Shown here piece by piece: positions 26,539 through 34,392 of a DNA stretch of 64,000 bases. Position 1 is the first letter of the stretch, and every line of letters starts with the position of its first letter. The translations under genes were made by a program, and so were the position numbers. The notes beneath the pieces are model-generated. The model worked only from the letters and a program-made list of their open reading frames with translations. It was not told the DNA's origin and ran no database searches. The stretch comes from Salipiger bermudensis (lineage in GTDB: Bacteria > Pseudomonadota > Alphaproteobacteria > Rhodobacterales > Rhodobacteraceae): assembly GCF_019801965.1 (NCBI RefSeq), contig NZ_JAHVIA010000006.1, positions 248,001 through 312,000 on the forward strand, given 5' to 3'.

Positions 26539-26898
26539 TCAAGCCTCCGTCGGGTTCCGGGCACCGGGTGTGTTCATCGCAGCAGGGGCCACCGCCCGCG
26601 CGTCGGACCACACAACGACGGTGTGATCCAGAGCGGGCGGCAGGCGCAGCTTTGTGCCGCCGGTCATATGGTTGTCCGCGCCGCCGGCCCGCAGCATCGC
26701 CTCGCCCCTGAGCGTGAGCGTCACCTCGGCGCGGGGATGGCTGGGGGCGGTGGTTTGAAGGCCTTTCCGGCCCGTGGTCACGGCGCGTCTGGGAAAGTTC
26801 TCGCCGCATCGGGCGGGCGCGAACGGCGCCGTCTGGTCGAGGTCAAGAAGTTGCACCGGCTCCACCGATGCAACTCCTTTCTCGGGCCGCGGGATCAT
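26539..26898 (-). CDS. small cupin-like protein between dctP and dctQ
   Basis: A 119-aa protein whose ATG overlaps the dctP stop (ATGA) and whose stop is 5 nt before dctQ, so it is translationally embedded in the TRAP operon. The second half reads as one cupin barrel: HPRAEVTLTLRGEAML, a GG turn, then GGTKLRLPPALDHTVVVW. Only some metal-ligand positions are visible (His in SHPRAE, Glu, His in LDHTVVV). It may bind a ligand or act in metabolism of the imported compound. Recognition rests on motif pattern and gene position, not on a strong family match. Confidence 0.7.
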   Translation of the reverse strand: MIPRPEKGVASVEPVQLLDLDQTAPFAPARCGENFPRRAVTTGRKGLQTTAPSHPRAEVTLTLRGEAMLRAGGADNHMTGGTKLRLPPALDHTVVVWSDARAVAPAAMNTPGARNPTEA

Positions 26899-27884
26899 TC
26901 GCGGTATTGGTCGAGGATGGTCAGAAGCTCATCGCCGTAGACATCCTTCTGGCTCTCCCAGATCGGAGCGACCGCGTCCACGAAGGCGGCCTTGTCGACC
27001 TCGTTGAACGCCATGCCCTTTTCTTCCAGATCGGCGATCAGCTGGTCATTGGCGTTCGCGACCATTTCACGCTGCTTCAGGCCCCAGGAGGTGGCGGCCT
27101 CCATGACGATCTCCTGGTCTTCGGGCGAGATCTTGTCCCATGTCGCGTTCGACATGGTCAGCGTGGCCGCGCCCCAGATGTGTTCGGACAGCGAGACGTA
27201 TTTCTGAACCTCGAAGAACGAGGAGGCATAGATGATCGCAAGCGGGTTCTCCTGAGCGTCGAACAGGCCTTGCTGCAGCGCGGAATAGAGCTCGCCGAAG
27301 GACAGCGGCGCAGGCTCGGCGCCCAGACCCTCGAAGGTGGCCAGACGGACCTTGTCGGGCGTCACCCGGATCTTCAGACCTGCGAGGTCTTCGGGCTTTA
27401 CGATCGGCCGCACGTTGTTGGTGATGTTGCGGAAGCCGTTTTCCCACCATCCCAGCACCTTGATGCCCTTGCTGTCGAGCAGCTCGGCCAGCGCGGTGCC
27501 GAGGTCGCCGTCGAGCGCGGCGAAGGCCTGCTCGCGGGCGCTCCAGGCATAGGGCATCTCGATGATGCCCATGCGCGGCTCGATGCCCTGGAACGATCCC
27601 GAACCGATCAGACCGGCCTGGATCGAGCCGAATTGCAGACCCTCGATGACCTCCTTCTCGTTGCCGAGCTGGCCCGAGGGGAAGACCTCGATCGAGACGC
27701 GGCCTTCGGTGCGCTCGGCCACTTCGTCGGCGAAACCGGAGGTGGCGATGTGCCAGTTGTGGCTCTCGGGCAGGACGTGGCCGAGGCGGATGGACACGTC
27801 ATCCGCCAGCGCGGTGACCGGGGCAAACGCCGTCAGGCAGGCTGCAAGCAGGCCGCCCTTGAACAGATGGCTGGCGTATTTCAT
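26895..27884 (-). CDS. dctP: TRAP transporter solute-binding protein (DctP), system 1
   Basis: A 329-aa periplasmic protein with a Sec signal peptide (cleavage near TALA|D). The DctP-family core is present: IRLGHVLPESHNWH, FPSGQLGNEKEVIEGLQFGSIQAG and LAGLKIRVTPDKVRLATFEGLGA, where the Arg of the RV segment normally binds the ligand carboxylate. It is the first gene of a six-gene operon with the cupin-like, dctQ, dctM, carbamoylase and OCD genes. The ribosome-binding site is CAGGAGAGACGAC. Unlike the other binding-protein genes here it is not followed by a hairpin. The ligand is probably a carboxylate, perhaps an N-substituted amino acid (inference). Confidence 0.94.
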   Translation of the reverse strand: MKYASHLFKGGLLAACLTAFAPVTALADDVSIRLGHVLPESHNWHIATSGFADEVAERTEGRVSIEVFPSGQLGNEKEVIEGLQFGSIQAGLIGSGSFQGIEPRMGIIEMPYAWSAREQAFAALDGDLGTALAELLDSKGIKVLGWWENGFRNITNNVRPIVKPEDLAGLKIRVTPDKVRLATFEGLGAEPAPLSFGELYSALQQGLFDAQENPLAIIYASSFFEVQKYVSLSEHIWGAATLTMSNATWDKISPEDQEIVMEAATSWGLKQREMVANANDQLIADLEEKGMAFNEVDKAAFVDAVAPIWESQKDVYGDELLTILDQYRE

Positions 27885-27945
27885 GTCGTCTCTCCTGTTG
27901 GGATTTGTTTGAGGCGAAGAAATACCGAACCCAAAATCGGCGCAA

Positions 27946-27960
27946 ATAGCGCAGCGCTAT
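27946..27960. promoter_or_regulatory. putative LysR-type box (ATAGC-N5-GCTAT) upstream of dctP
   Basis: ATAGCGCAGCGCTAT is a perfect 15-bp palindrome around a single central A, 62 nt upstream of the dctP start. It matches the ATAGC-N5-GCTAT form of the site at 21576-21592 and contains a T-N11-A LysR core. It links the TRAP operon to the LysR gene 6 kb away. Confidence 0.65.
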
Positions 27961-28120
27961 GATTGGAACAGCCTGGTCTTATGCGTGGTGCTGACATGTG
28001 CCAGCATGGGGCACCTTTGCCCTGGAGGGCATGCCTGTGAACGGCGCCGTGCCGGATATGTCGCTGGGGGGAGAGGCGGAAAAGGGGGGGCGGTTGCGGC
28101 CACAGCTTTGTGAACTCATG

Positions 28121-29207
28121 CTGAAGTGCAAATTCAGATATGCCGTTTTATTCCAATCGGTTCTGGATTTCCAGCAGCTTGGTTTCGAACACCTCCGCTG
28201 GCGTATGGTAGCCCAAGCATTTGCGGGGGGTGGAGTTGAGGCGATGGCAAATCGACCTCAAATATCGATTTGTCAGCGCCGTCGGTTCGGTTGATCTGGG
28301 CAGGTACTTTCTGAGCCTGTTGTTCGTGTTCTCGACGGTGCCTTTTTGGTACGGCGCTTGCGGGTCGCAGAACCACGCATCCGCGCCGATCCCTGCTTTT
28401 AGGTGCTTCCACGCCGAGAACTCTGTCCCGCGGTCGAAGGTGATCGATTGCCGTGCGTCTGCGGGCAGGGGAGCCAGCCCCTGAATGAGGGCCTCCATGA
28501 TCGGCCTGGATTGGCGATCTTCGTTGCGCATTACGACCGTATAGCGCGTGACGCGTTCCACTAGGGAGGTCACATTGACCTTCCCGTGCTCCTTGCGGAA
28601 CATCATCAGATCGCACTCCCAATGCCCGAACTCAACCCGTTCTGCGATGTGCTCGGGCCTGTTCGACAGGCTTTGAGAATCGAAGATATGCGCCCGATTG
28701 TGCCTGCGATAGCCACGCGGCCTGCGGCGACGGCGGTGCTCCGGCAGATGCCGATAAAACTGTTCGTCGCGTCCATCCTTCGAATAGGCGAAACGGTAGA
28801 TCGTCTCATGGCTCACGCGGATTGGATGCCGTTCGAGCCGCATCCGGCCAGCGATCTGTGGGGGAGACCAGCCGGCCTTCAGGCGATCCATGACGGCAAC
28901 CTTCACCTCGGGATGCATGATCAGCTTGCGATGGATGGCCCTGCGCTTCTCGTACATACCCTGGGCGTTCATCGCGTAGTAGCCATTCAGCTCTGGCAGT
29001 TCCTTGTCAGAGAAGAAATTCCGCTTCAACTCGCGATAGATCGTGGACGGAGCGCGTCCCAGCCGATCCGCTATTTCCGGGACTGACATTTTGCCATCCC
29101 GCCACTTGGCAATCTTGATCCGGTCTTGGAAACTCAGGTGAGGATAGCAGCGTCCCATTGAAAACCTCCATGCAATACTCTGTTTTCATACAGAATTTGC
29201 ACTTCGG
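28121..29207 (-). mobile_element. IS30-family insertion sequence, apparently intact
   Basis: The 1087-bp element is bounded by inverted repeats: 28123-28135 and 29193-29205 share a perfect 13-bp GAAGTGCAAATTC. One matching base lies beyond a mismatch at each outer end, giving ends C(T/C)GAAGTG. The trinucleotide ATG occurs directly outside both ends (28118-28120 and 29208-29210), as expected for the 2-3 bp target duplication of IS30 elements. One transposase gene fills it. It separates the TRAP/carbamoylase operon from the inositol operon and interrupts no recognisable gene. Confidence 0.9.
28148..29158 (-). CDS. IS30 family transposase
   Basis: A 336-aa DDE transposase. An N-terminal helix-turn-helix (about residues 24-45, ADRLGRAPSTIYRELKRN) recognises the ends. 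The catalytic triad is visible as Asp183 (HWECDLM), Asp242 (TFDRGTEF) and Glu276 (GTVENTNNRLRKYLP), with the family's DD(33)E spacing. Full length with no frameshift, so the element may be active. It is transcribed toward the TRAP operon. Confidence 0.95.
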   Translation of the reverse strand: MGRCYPHLSFQDRIKIAKWRDGKMSVPEIADRLGRAPSTIYRELKRNFFSDKELPELNGYYAMNAQGMYEKRRAIHRKLIMHPEVKVAVMDRLKAGWSPPQIAGRMRLERHPIRVSHETIYRFAYSKDGRDEQFYRHLPEHRRRRRPRGYRRHNRAHIFDSQSLSNRPEHIAERVEFGHWECDLMMFRKEHGKVNVTSLVERVTRYTVVMRNEDRQSRPIMEALIQGLAPLPADARQSITFDRGTEFSAWKHLKAGIGADAWFCDPQAPYQKGTVENTNNRLRKYLPRSTEPTALTNRYLRSICHRLNSTPRKCLGYHTPAEVFETKLLEIQNRLE

Positions 29208-29339
29208 ATGTGAATCCACCCTTCGCCTCACTGGATACGCAGAATAGGCGTTATGTTGAGTGCTGGCGGGCTGCCGGCCTTGTTCCTCCAGTGCCCGCCA
29301 GCTCCGGCGCCGCGCGTTGTTTCGCGCCCCGAAGGCGCT

Positions 29340-30134
29340 CTACATCAGGTGCGCGACCTCGGGTGCCGCCACGAAGCGCCATTTGCGCAGCGGGCCGGAC
29401 ATCACGTTGAGGTAGTACATCTCGAACCCGTGCGGCGCGCCGCAGGGATGGTGGCCGCGCGGCACGCAGACCACGTCATGATCATGCACCGCCATGGTCT
29501 CGTTGAGCTGTAGATCGTCGGTATAGACCCGCTGGATGCCGAACCCGTCGGAAGGGTTGAGCCGGTGATAGTAGGTCTCCTCGAGATAGGTGATGCGCGG
29601 GAAATCGTCTTCGTCATGGCGATGAGAAGGGTAGCTCGACCAGTTCCCCGCCGGGGTGAAGACCTCGGTGACAAGCAGGCTGTCGCAGTAATCCTCGTTC
29701 TCCATCGCGATGTTGTTGATGAAGCGCGTGTTGCTGCCCTCGCCGCGCTGGGTGAGCGTGATCCCGTCCGGGCCGATGCGCCGCGCCGCGTGGCCGCCCT
29801 TGCCCGGCGCCGAGCAAACCGCGATCGTGCAGTCGGTGGTGGCCTCGGCGCTCCAGTCGCTGCCGTCAGGCAGGTAGAGGCAATGCGGCGGGGTCTTCTC
29901 GAAGACATTCATGCGCTCGCCGAGCTCGCCCCAGTCCTGCCCCGCGCCGGATATCTTCGCCTTGCCCTCGACCATCACGAGGATGACCTCGCGCGCGCCG
30001 GTCACGTCGGCGATGCGATCGCCGGCCCGCAGGCGGTGCAGCGCAAAGCCCACATAGCGCCAGCCGGCGCTTTCCGGGGTGATCCGCAGCACCTCGCCAT
30101 GGGTGCCGAAGGGGCGGTGAAGCAAGTGGCTCAT
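29340..30134 (-). CDS. iolB: 5-deoxy-glucuronate isomerase
   Basis: A 264-aa IolB-family bicupin that isomerises 5-deoxy-D-glucuronate to 5-dehydro-2-deoxy-D-gluconate in myo-inositol catabolism. Characteristic segments include GSNTRFINNI, a metal-binding SSYPSHRHDEDDFPRITYLEETYYHR stretch (two cupin histidines and acidic residues), and DHDVVCVPRGHHPCGAPHG. It is the last gene of the operon, 29 nt after iolD. The IS30 element lies 133 nt beyond its stop, so the operon end is marked by the insertion. Confidence 0.96.
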   Translation of the reverse strand: MSHLLHRPFGTHGEVLRITPESAGWRYVGFALHRLRAGDRIADVTGAREVILVMVEGKAKISGAGQDWGELGERMNVFEKTPPHCLYLPDGSDWSAEATTDCTIAVCSAPGKGGHAARRIGPDGITLTQRGEGSNTRFINNIAMENEDYCDSLLVTEVFTPAGNWSSYPSHRHDEDDFPRITYLEETYYHRLNPSDGFGIQRVYTDDLQLNETMAVHDHDVVCVPRGHHPCGAPHGFEMYYLNVMSGPLRKWRFVAAPEVAHLM

Positions 30135-30163
30135 GTCCTGTCCTTTCCGTCTGTCTGACCGGC

Positions 30164-32017
30164 TCAGTTGACCAGCCGGGCCTTGGCGATCTGGCCGAGA
30201 TATTCCTCGAAGCGGTCGCGCTGCTTCGCGCGCTCCGACACTTCCGGCACGGCCACGTCCCAGAAGAAGCCATGCTCGCCCGCGGTGGTCTCGAGCCCGG
30301 TCCCGGGGAAGTCCTTGGCGACGGTCTCGATCACCAGCACGGTGGGGATGTCGCGGCTTCGCGCCGCCTTCAGTTCCGCCTCAAGATGGTCGGTGCCCGA
30401 GACCTTCACGGCATGCGCCCCCATCGAGGCCGCGTGCATGGCGTAGTCGATCTCGGGCTGAACCTCGACATTGCAGTCGACATACATGTTGTTGAACGGC
30501 TCGCCGCCGCAGCCCATGGTTTGCAACCGATTGATGCAGCCGTAGCCGCGGTTGTCGGTCAGCACCACGGTGAAGGGAATGCGCCGCATCACCGCCGTCG
30601 CAAGCTCCGAGTTGGCAAGCATGTAGGAGCCGTCGCCCACGAAGCAGATCACGTCGCGCTCCGGTGCGCCGAGCTTCAGCCCCATGGCGCCGGCAACCTC
30701 GTAACCCATGCAGGAATAGCCGTATTCCATGTGATAGCCGCCCTGGCTCGGCTTCCACAGCAGCTTCAGCGCCCCCGGCATGGTGCCCGCCGCGCACATC
30801 GCCACGGCGTCGGCGCCGGTGGCGCGCTGCACCGCGCCGATGACCTGCCCGTCGGTGGGCTTGGCGGCCTGATCCTCGGGCCGGGCGCAATAGGCGTCCA
30901 CCGCGCGCAGCCAGTCCTCGCGGGCCCCGGCATCGGGAGCCTCGGCCCGGTAGTCGCCCAGCCGCTCCGACAGCGCCTCGAGCGTCACCCTGGCGTCGCC
31001 CACAAGGCTCTCCGCACCGTGCTTGGCGGCATCGTAGCCGTGGATGTTGATCGAGACGAGCTTCGCGCCTTCGCCGAACAGCGTGCGCGAACCGGTGGTG
31101 AAGTCCTGGAAGCGTGTGCCCACGCCGATCACCAGGTCGGCAGCCTGCGACGCCGCATTGGCCGCCGCCGAGCCGTCGACGCCGGAAGCGCCGAAGTTCA
31201 TCGGATGATCCTGCGACAGGCCCGACTTGCCGGCCTGGGTCTCCGCCACCGGGATGCGGTGGGTGCTGGCGAAGCGCGCAAGAGCCTCCTCGGCCTGCGA
31301 ATAGAGCGTGCCGCCGCCGGAGATGATCACCGGGCGCTTCGCTTCGCGCAGCATCTGTGCCACCCTCTCGAGCTCGTCGAGATCGGGGCGCGGGCGGCGG
31401 GTGTGCCAGACGCGCGGCTCGAAGAATTCTTCCGGGTAGTCATAGGCCTCGCATTGGACGTCCTGGCAGAAGGCCAGCGTGGCGGGGCCGCAATTGGCCG
31501 GGTCGGTCATGGTGCGCAGCGCGCGCGGCAGCGCGGTGAGCAGGTGCTCGGGCCGGGTGATGCGGTCGAAATAGCGCGACACCGGGCGGAAGCAGTCATT
31601 GGCCGAGACCGTGCCGTCGTCGAAATCCTCGACCTGCTGCAGCACCGGGTCGGGCCGCCGCGTGGCAAACACGTCGCCGGCAACGATCAACAGCGGCAGC
31701 CGGTTCACATGCGCCAGCGCCGCCGCCGTCACCACGTTGGTCGAGCCCGGCCCGATCGACGAGGTCACCGCCATGGCGCGGGTGCGCCTCGATGCCTTGG
31801 CATAGGCGATGGCCGCATGCGCCATGGTCTGCTCGTTCTGCCCGCGCCATGTCGGGAAAACATCGCGGTAAGCGTGCAGCGCCTCGCCGATGCCGGCCAC
31901 GTTGCCATGGCCGAAGATCGCCCACATGCCGTCGATGTAGCGCTCCCCCTCAGGGGTCATCTGCACGCTCAGCCATTTCACCATGGCCTGCGCCGCCGTC
32001 AGCCTGATCGTGCTCAT
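30164..32017 (-). CDS. iolD: 3D-(3,5/4)-trihydroxycyclohexane-1,2-dione acylhydrolase
   Basis: A 617-aa thiamine-diphosphate-dependent enzyme that opens the ring of the inositol-derived diketone to 5-deoxy-glucuronate. The N-terminal Pyr domain has the GHGNVAGIGEAL/GQNEQTMAHAA region with the catalytic-type Glu, and the C-terminal PP domain has the GDGSYMLANSEL ThDP-magnesium motif. The start was set at 32017 because GGGAGG lies about 10 nt upstream; an ATG at 32026 is too close to it. It follows iolC after 102 nt that contain a triple hairpin repeat. Confidence 0.96.
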   Translation of the reverse strand: MSTIRLTAAQAMVKWLSVQMTPEGERYIDGMWAIFGHGNVAGIGEALHAYRDVFPTWRGQNEQTMAHAAIAYAKASRRTRAMAVTSSIGPGSTNVVTAAALAHVNRLPLLIVAGDVFATRRPDPVLQQVEDFDDGTVSANDCFRPVSRYFDRITRPEHLLTALPRALRTMTDPANCGPATLAFCQDVQCEAYDYPEEFFEPRVWHTRRPRPDLDELERVAQMLREAKRPVIISGGGTLYSQAEEALARFASTHRIPVAETQAGKSGLSQDHPMNFGASGVDGSAAANAASQAADLVIGVGTRFQDFTTGSRTLFGEGAKLVSINIHGYDAAKHGAESLVGDARVTLEALSERLGDYRAEAPDAGAREDWLRAVDAYCARPEDQAAKPTDGQVIGAVQRATGADAVAMCAAGTMPGALKLLWKPSQGGYHMEYGYSCMGYEVAGAMGLKLGAPERDVICFVGDGSYMLANSELATAVMRRIPFTVVLTDNRGYGCINRLQTMGCGGEPFNNMYVDCNVEVQPEIDYAMHAASMGAHAVKVSGTDHLEAELKAARSRDIPTVLVIETVAKDFPGTGLETTAGEHGFFWDVAVPEVSERAKQRDRFEEYLGQIAKARLVN

Positions 32018-32064
32018 CTCGCACATCCTCCCAAGGGCGCCCTGCCCTTCTTTACGTTCCAAAT

Positions 32065-32108
32065 ACTCCGGGGGAGTCCGCGCTTGCGCGGGCGGGGGCA
32101 GCGCCCCC
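32065..32108. repeat. REP-like element of three adjacent hairpins, iolC-iolD spacer
   Basis: Three palindromes stand side by side: ACTCC-GGG-GGAGT (32065-32077), CCGCGC-TT-GCGCGG (32078-32091) and GGGGGC-AGC-GCCCCC (32094-32108). They are preceded by the sequence TCCAAAT. The arrangement resembles repetitive extragenic elements found in rhodobacterial genomes (my recollection, not searched). Inside an operon it could shield the upstream message end or attenuate iolD/iolB expression. Confidence 0.65.
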
Positions 32109-32119
32109 ACTGCCCCGTC

Positions 32120-34033
32120 TCAAGCCGCATTGAGCCGGGCTCCCTCGCGCGCCGCGTCCCAGATGCCGCAGAGCCGCTCGAACCGCGCGGCCATCTCCGC
32201 CACGGCGTCGGCGTCGCTCATCGCGCCGCGCATCCAGGCCCGTGCGGCATCGCCGAAGATCGTCCGCCCCACGGCGAAGCCCTTGACCAGCGGCTGCTTT
32301 GCGGCGAGCGTGAAGCTCTCCGCCAGCTCGGCTTCCGGCGCATCGAGGCCCAGCACCACGATGCCGCGGGTGCGCGGATCGTTGCGCTCGATGGCCGCCA
32401 CCGCCTTCTGCCAGGCCGCCTCGCTGCGGAACGGCTCGAGCTTCCACCAGTCGGGGTACACCCCTGCGTCGTAGAACTGCTGGATCAGCAGGGCGGTGGT
32501 GTCGTCATCCACCGGGCTGACCTTCGACGGGATCACCTCGAGCAGAAATTCCAGCCCGTGGCGCCGCGCCGCGGTGAACAGCCGCTTGACGCGCTCTTCC
32601 TGCAATTCGCGAGTCGCCGCGTCGTCGTCGGGGTGGCAGAAGACCAGGAGCTTCACCACGTTCTCCCGCGCCCATTCGCGGAACTGGCCGAGATCCTCGC
32701 CAAGCTCGGGCTCGAACCGGATCGGGCGCGAGCCCGGAAGCTCGGTGGGCCGCCCGATCCAGAGCCCGGAGCCGCTGGCCGCGTGCAGCGCAGACCGTCC
32801 GATCCTGTTGTCGCAGAGGATGCCGTAGCCGCCCTGCCCGTCCTGCACCCTGAGCGCCGCCTGCAGGCAGAGCTCCTTGAACGCGCCGCCTTTCTCGAGC
32901 GTGTAGCCCTCCATCTCCTCGAGTTGCATGCGGTGGTCGAAAGCGAAGGTCCGAACCGTCGACCAGTCGCCGTGGCGGTTGGTGGCCCAGTGCACCTGCT
33001 CGAGCTCGCCATCGTTGCGCAGGTCGGGGCGAACGATGCCGCGCTCGAAGAAGAACTGCAGCTCCTCCCAGCTCGGATAGGCCGGGGTGCAGCCATGGCG
33101 CGAGACCGCGAAGGCGCCGCAGGCATTGGCATATTTCAGCGCCACCGGCCAGCTTTCGCCGTCGAGCCAGCCCTTGAGCAGGCCGGACATGAAGCCGTCG
33201 CCGGCGCCCAGCACGTTGAACACCTCGATGGGGAAGCCCGGGCCGGTCTGGCCGTCGTCGAGGCTGTCGGGGATCGCGCCCTCGAAGGCCACCGCCCCCA
33301 TCGGCCCGCGCTTGCAGACCAGCGTCGCGCTCGAGACGGCGCGCACCGCGCGCAGCGCCGCGATCGTGTCCGTCGAGCCGCCGGCGATATGGAACTCTTC
33401 CTCGGTGCCGACGATCAGGTCGAAATGGTGCAGCACCTCCTGCAGGCTCTCGGTCACCTGCGCGCTCTCGACGAAGCGGCTCTCGCCGTCGCCATGGCCC
33501 GCCACGCCCCAGAGGTTGGGGCGGTAGTCGATGTCGAGCGCGGTCTGGCCGCCATGTTTCTTCGCCAGCTCGAGCGCCTTCAGCACCGCCGCACGCGGGG
33601 TGGCGTGGGCGAGATGGGTGCCGGTGGCGACCACCGCGCGGGCCGAGGCCACGAACTCTTCGTCGACATCCTCCTCGCAGAGCGCCATGTCGGCGCAGTT
33701 CTCGCGGTAGAAGATCAGAGGAAACTGCTCCTGATCCCGGATGCCGAGGATCACCAGCGCGCTCAACCGGTCGGGGTCGGTCTTCACGCCGGCGACCTCG
33801 ACACCGTGGCGCACCAGCTCCTCGCGGATGAAGCGCCCCATGTGCTCGTCGCCCACGCGGGAGATCAGCGCCGAGCGCATCCCGAGCCGCGCGGTGCCGC
33901 AGGCCATATTGGTGGGCGAGCCACCGATATACTTGTCGAACGAGCCCATATCCTCGAGCCGCCCGCCGATCTGCGCGCCGTAAAGGTCCACCCCCGCGCG
34001 GCCGATGGTGATGACGTCCAGTCTCTTGTTCAT
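32120..34033 (-). CDS. iolC: 5-dehydro-2-deoxygluconokinase fused to a DUF2090 aldolase-like domain
   Basis: A 637-aa two-domain protein. Residues about 1-330 form a PfkB-type sugar kinase with the YIGGSPTNMA sugar-binding motif and the C-terminal NVLGAGDGFMSGLL signature carrying the catalytic Asp. Residues about 335-637 form a DUF2090 TIM-barrel domain related to class I/IolJ-type aldolases (EVIPSK, WWKLEP and KGFAVGRTIF segments). The fused protein is thought to phosphorylate 5-dehydro-2-deoxygluconate and possibly cleave the product to malonate semialdehyde and DHAP. The start ATG follows GGGGAGACC. No separate iolJ is seen in the window, which fits the fusion supplying that activity (inference). 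Confidence 0.93.
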   Translation of the reverse strand: MNKRLDVITIGRAGVDLYGAQIGGRLEDMGSFDKYIGGSPTNMACGTARLGMRSALISRVGDEHMGRFIREELVRHGVEVAGVKTDPDRLSALVILGIRDQEQFPLIFYRENCADMALCEEDVDEEFVASARAVVATGTHLAHATPRAAVLKALELAKKHGGQTALDIDYRPNLWGVAGHGDGESRFVESAQVTESLQEVLHHFDLIVGTEEEFHIAGGSTDTIAALRAVRAVSSATLVCKRGPMGAVAFEGAIPDSLDDGQTGPGFPIEVFNVLGAGDGFMSGLLKGWLDGESWPVALKYANACGAFAVSRHGCTPAYPSWEELQFFFERGIVRPDLRNDGELEQVHWATNRHGDWSTVRTFAFDHRMQLEEMEGYTLEKGGAFKELCLQAALRVQDGQGGYGILCDNRIGRSALHAASGSGLWIGRPTELPGSRPIRFEPELGEDLGQFREWARENVVKLLVFCHPDDDAATRELQEERVKRLFTAARRHGLEFLLEVIPSKVSPVDDDTTALLIQQFYDAGVYPDWWKLEPFRSEAAWQKAVAAIERNDPRTRGIVVLGLDAPEAELAESFTLAAKQPLVKGFAVGRTIFGDAARAWMRGAMSDADAVAEMAARFERLCGIWDAAREGARLNAA

Positions 34034-34085
34034 GGTCTCCCCCTCTCTTCGGGTGCCGCCCAGGCCTTGGGTGGCGGAAATGCTC

Positions 34086-34370
34086 TCAGCCCGCGACGTT
34101 GATCGTCTCGAAGGTCAGGCTGCGGTGGAATCGTTCGTGAAAGGCGATGAAGTCGCGGGTGTGGGCCTGCTCCATGTGAAAGGCGTGGGCCGCCTCGTCG
34201 GCCCAGCTCTCGACAAAGACCAGGCGGTCGGGATCGTCGGTGCAGGTGTAAAAGTCATAGGCGATGCAGCCCGGCTCGGCGCGGGTGGCGCGCTGCGCCT
34301 CGGGCGCCCGCGAAAGGATGGTCTCGCGGGTGCCGGGCTGGCAGTCGATGGTGATGATGAACTTGTACAT
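34086..34370 (-). CDS. antibiotic biosynthesis monooxygenase (ABM) domain protein
   Basis: A 94-aa single ABM-fold protein (YgiN/quinol-monooxygenase-like) with the family pattern: an opening YKFIITIDCQPG strand, EPGCIAYDFYTCTDDPDRLVFVESWADEAAHAFHM, and a C-terminal strand. The ATG at 34370 follows GGAAGGGACGAC. It lies between the isomerase and iolC genes with short gaps, so it belongs to the inositol operon. Its role there is unknown; ABM proteins can be oxygenases, isomerases or simply ligand-binding dimers. Confidence 0.85.
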   Translation of the reverse strand: MYKFIITIDCQPGTRETILSRAPEAQRATRAEPGCIAYDFYTCTDDPDRLVFVESWADEAAHAFHMEQAHTRDFIAFHERFHRSLTFETINVAG

Positions 34371-34392
34371 GTCGTCCCTTCCGGCCTGCCCG

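Noticed and set aside
28121-29207. IS30 element as an interruption of a gene
   Set aside because: Joining the flanks across the ATG duplication does not create a recognisable reading frame, so the insertion seems intergenic.
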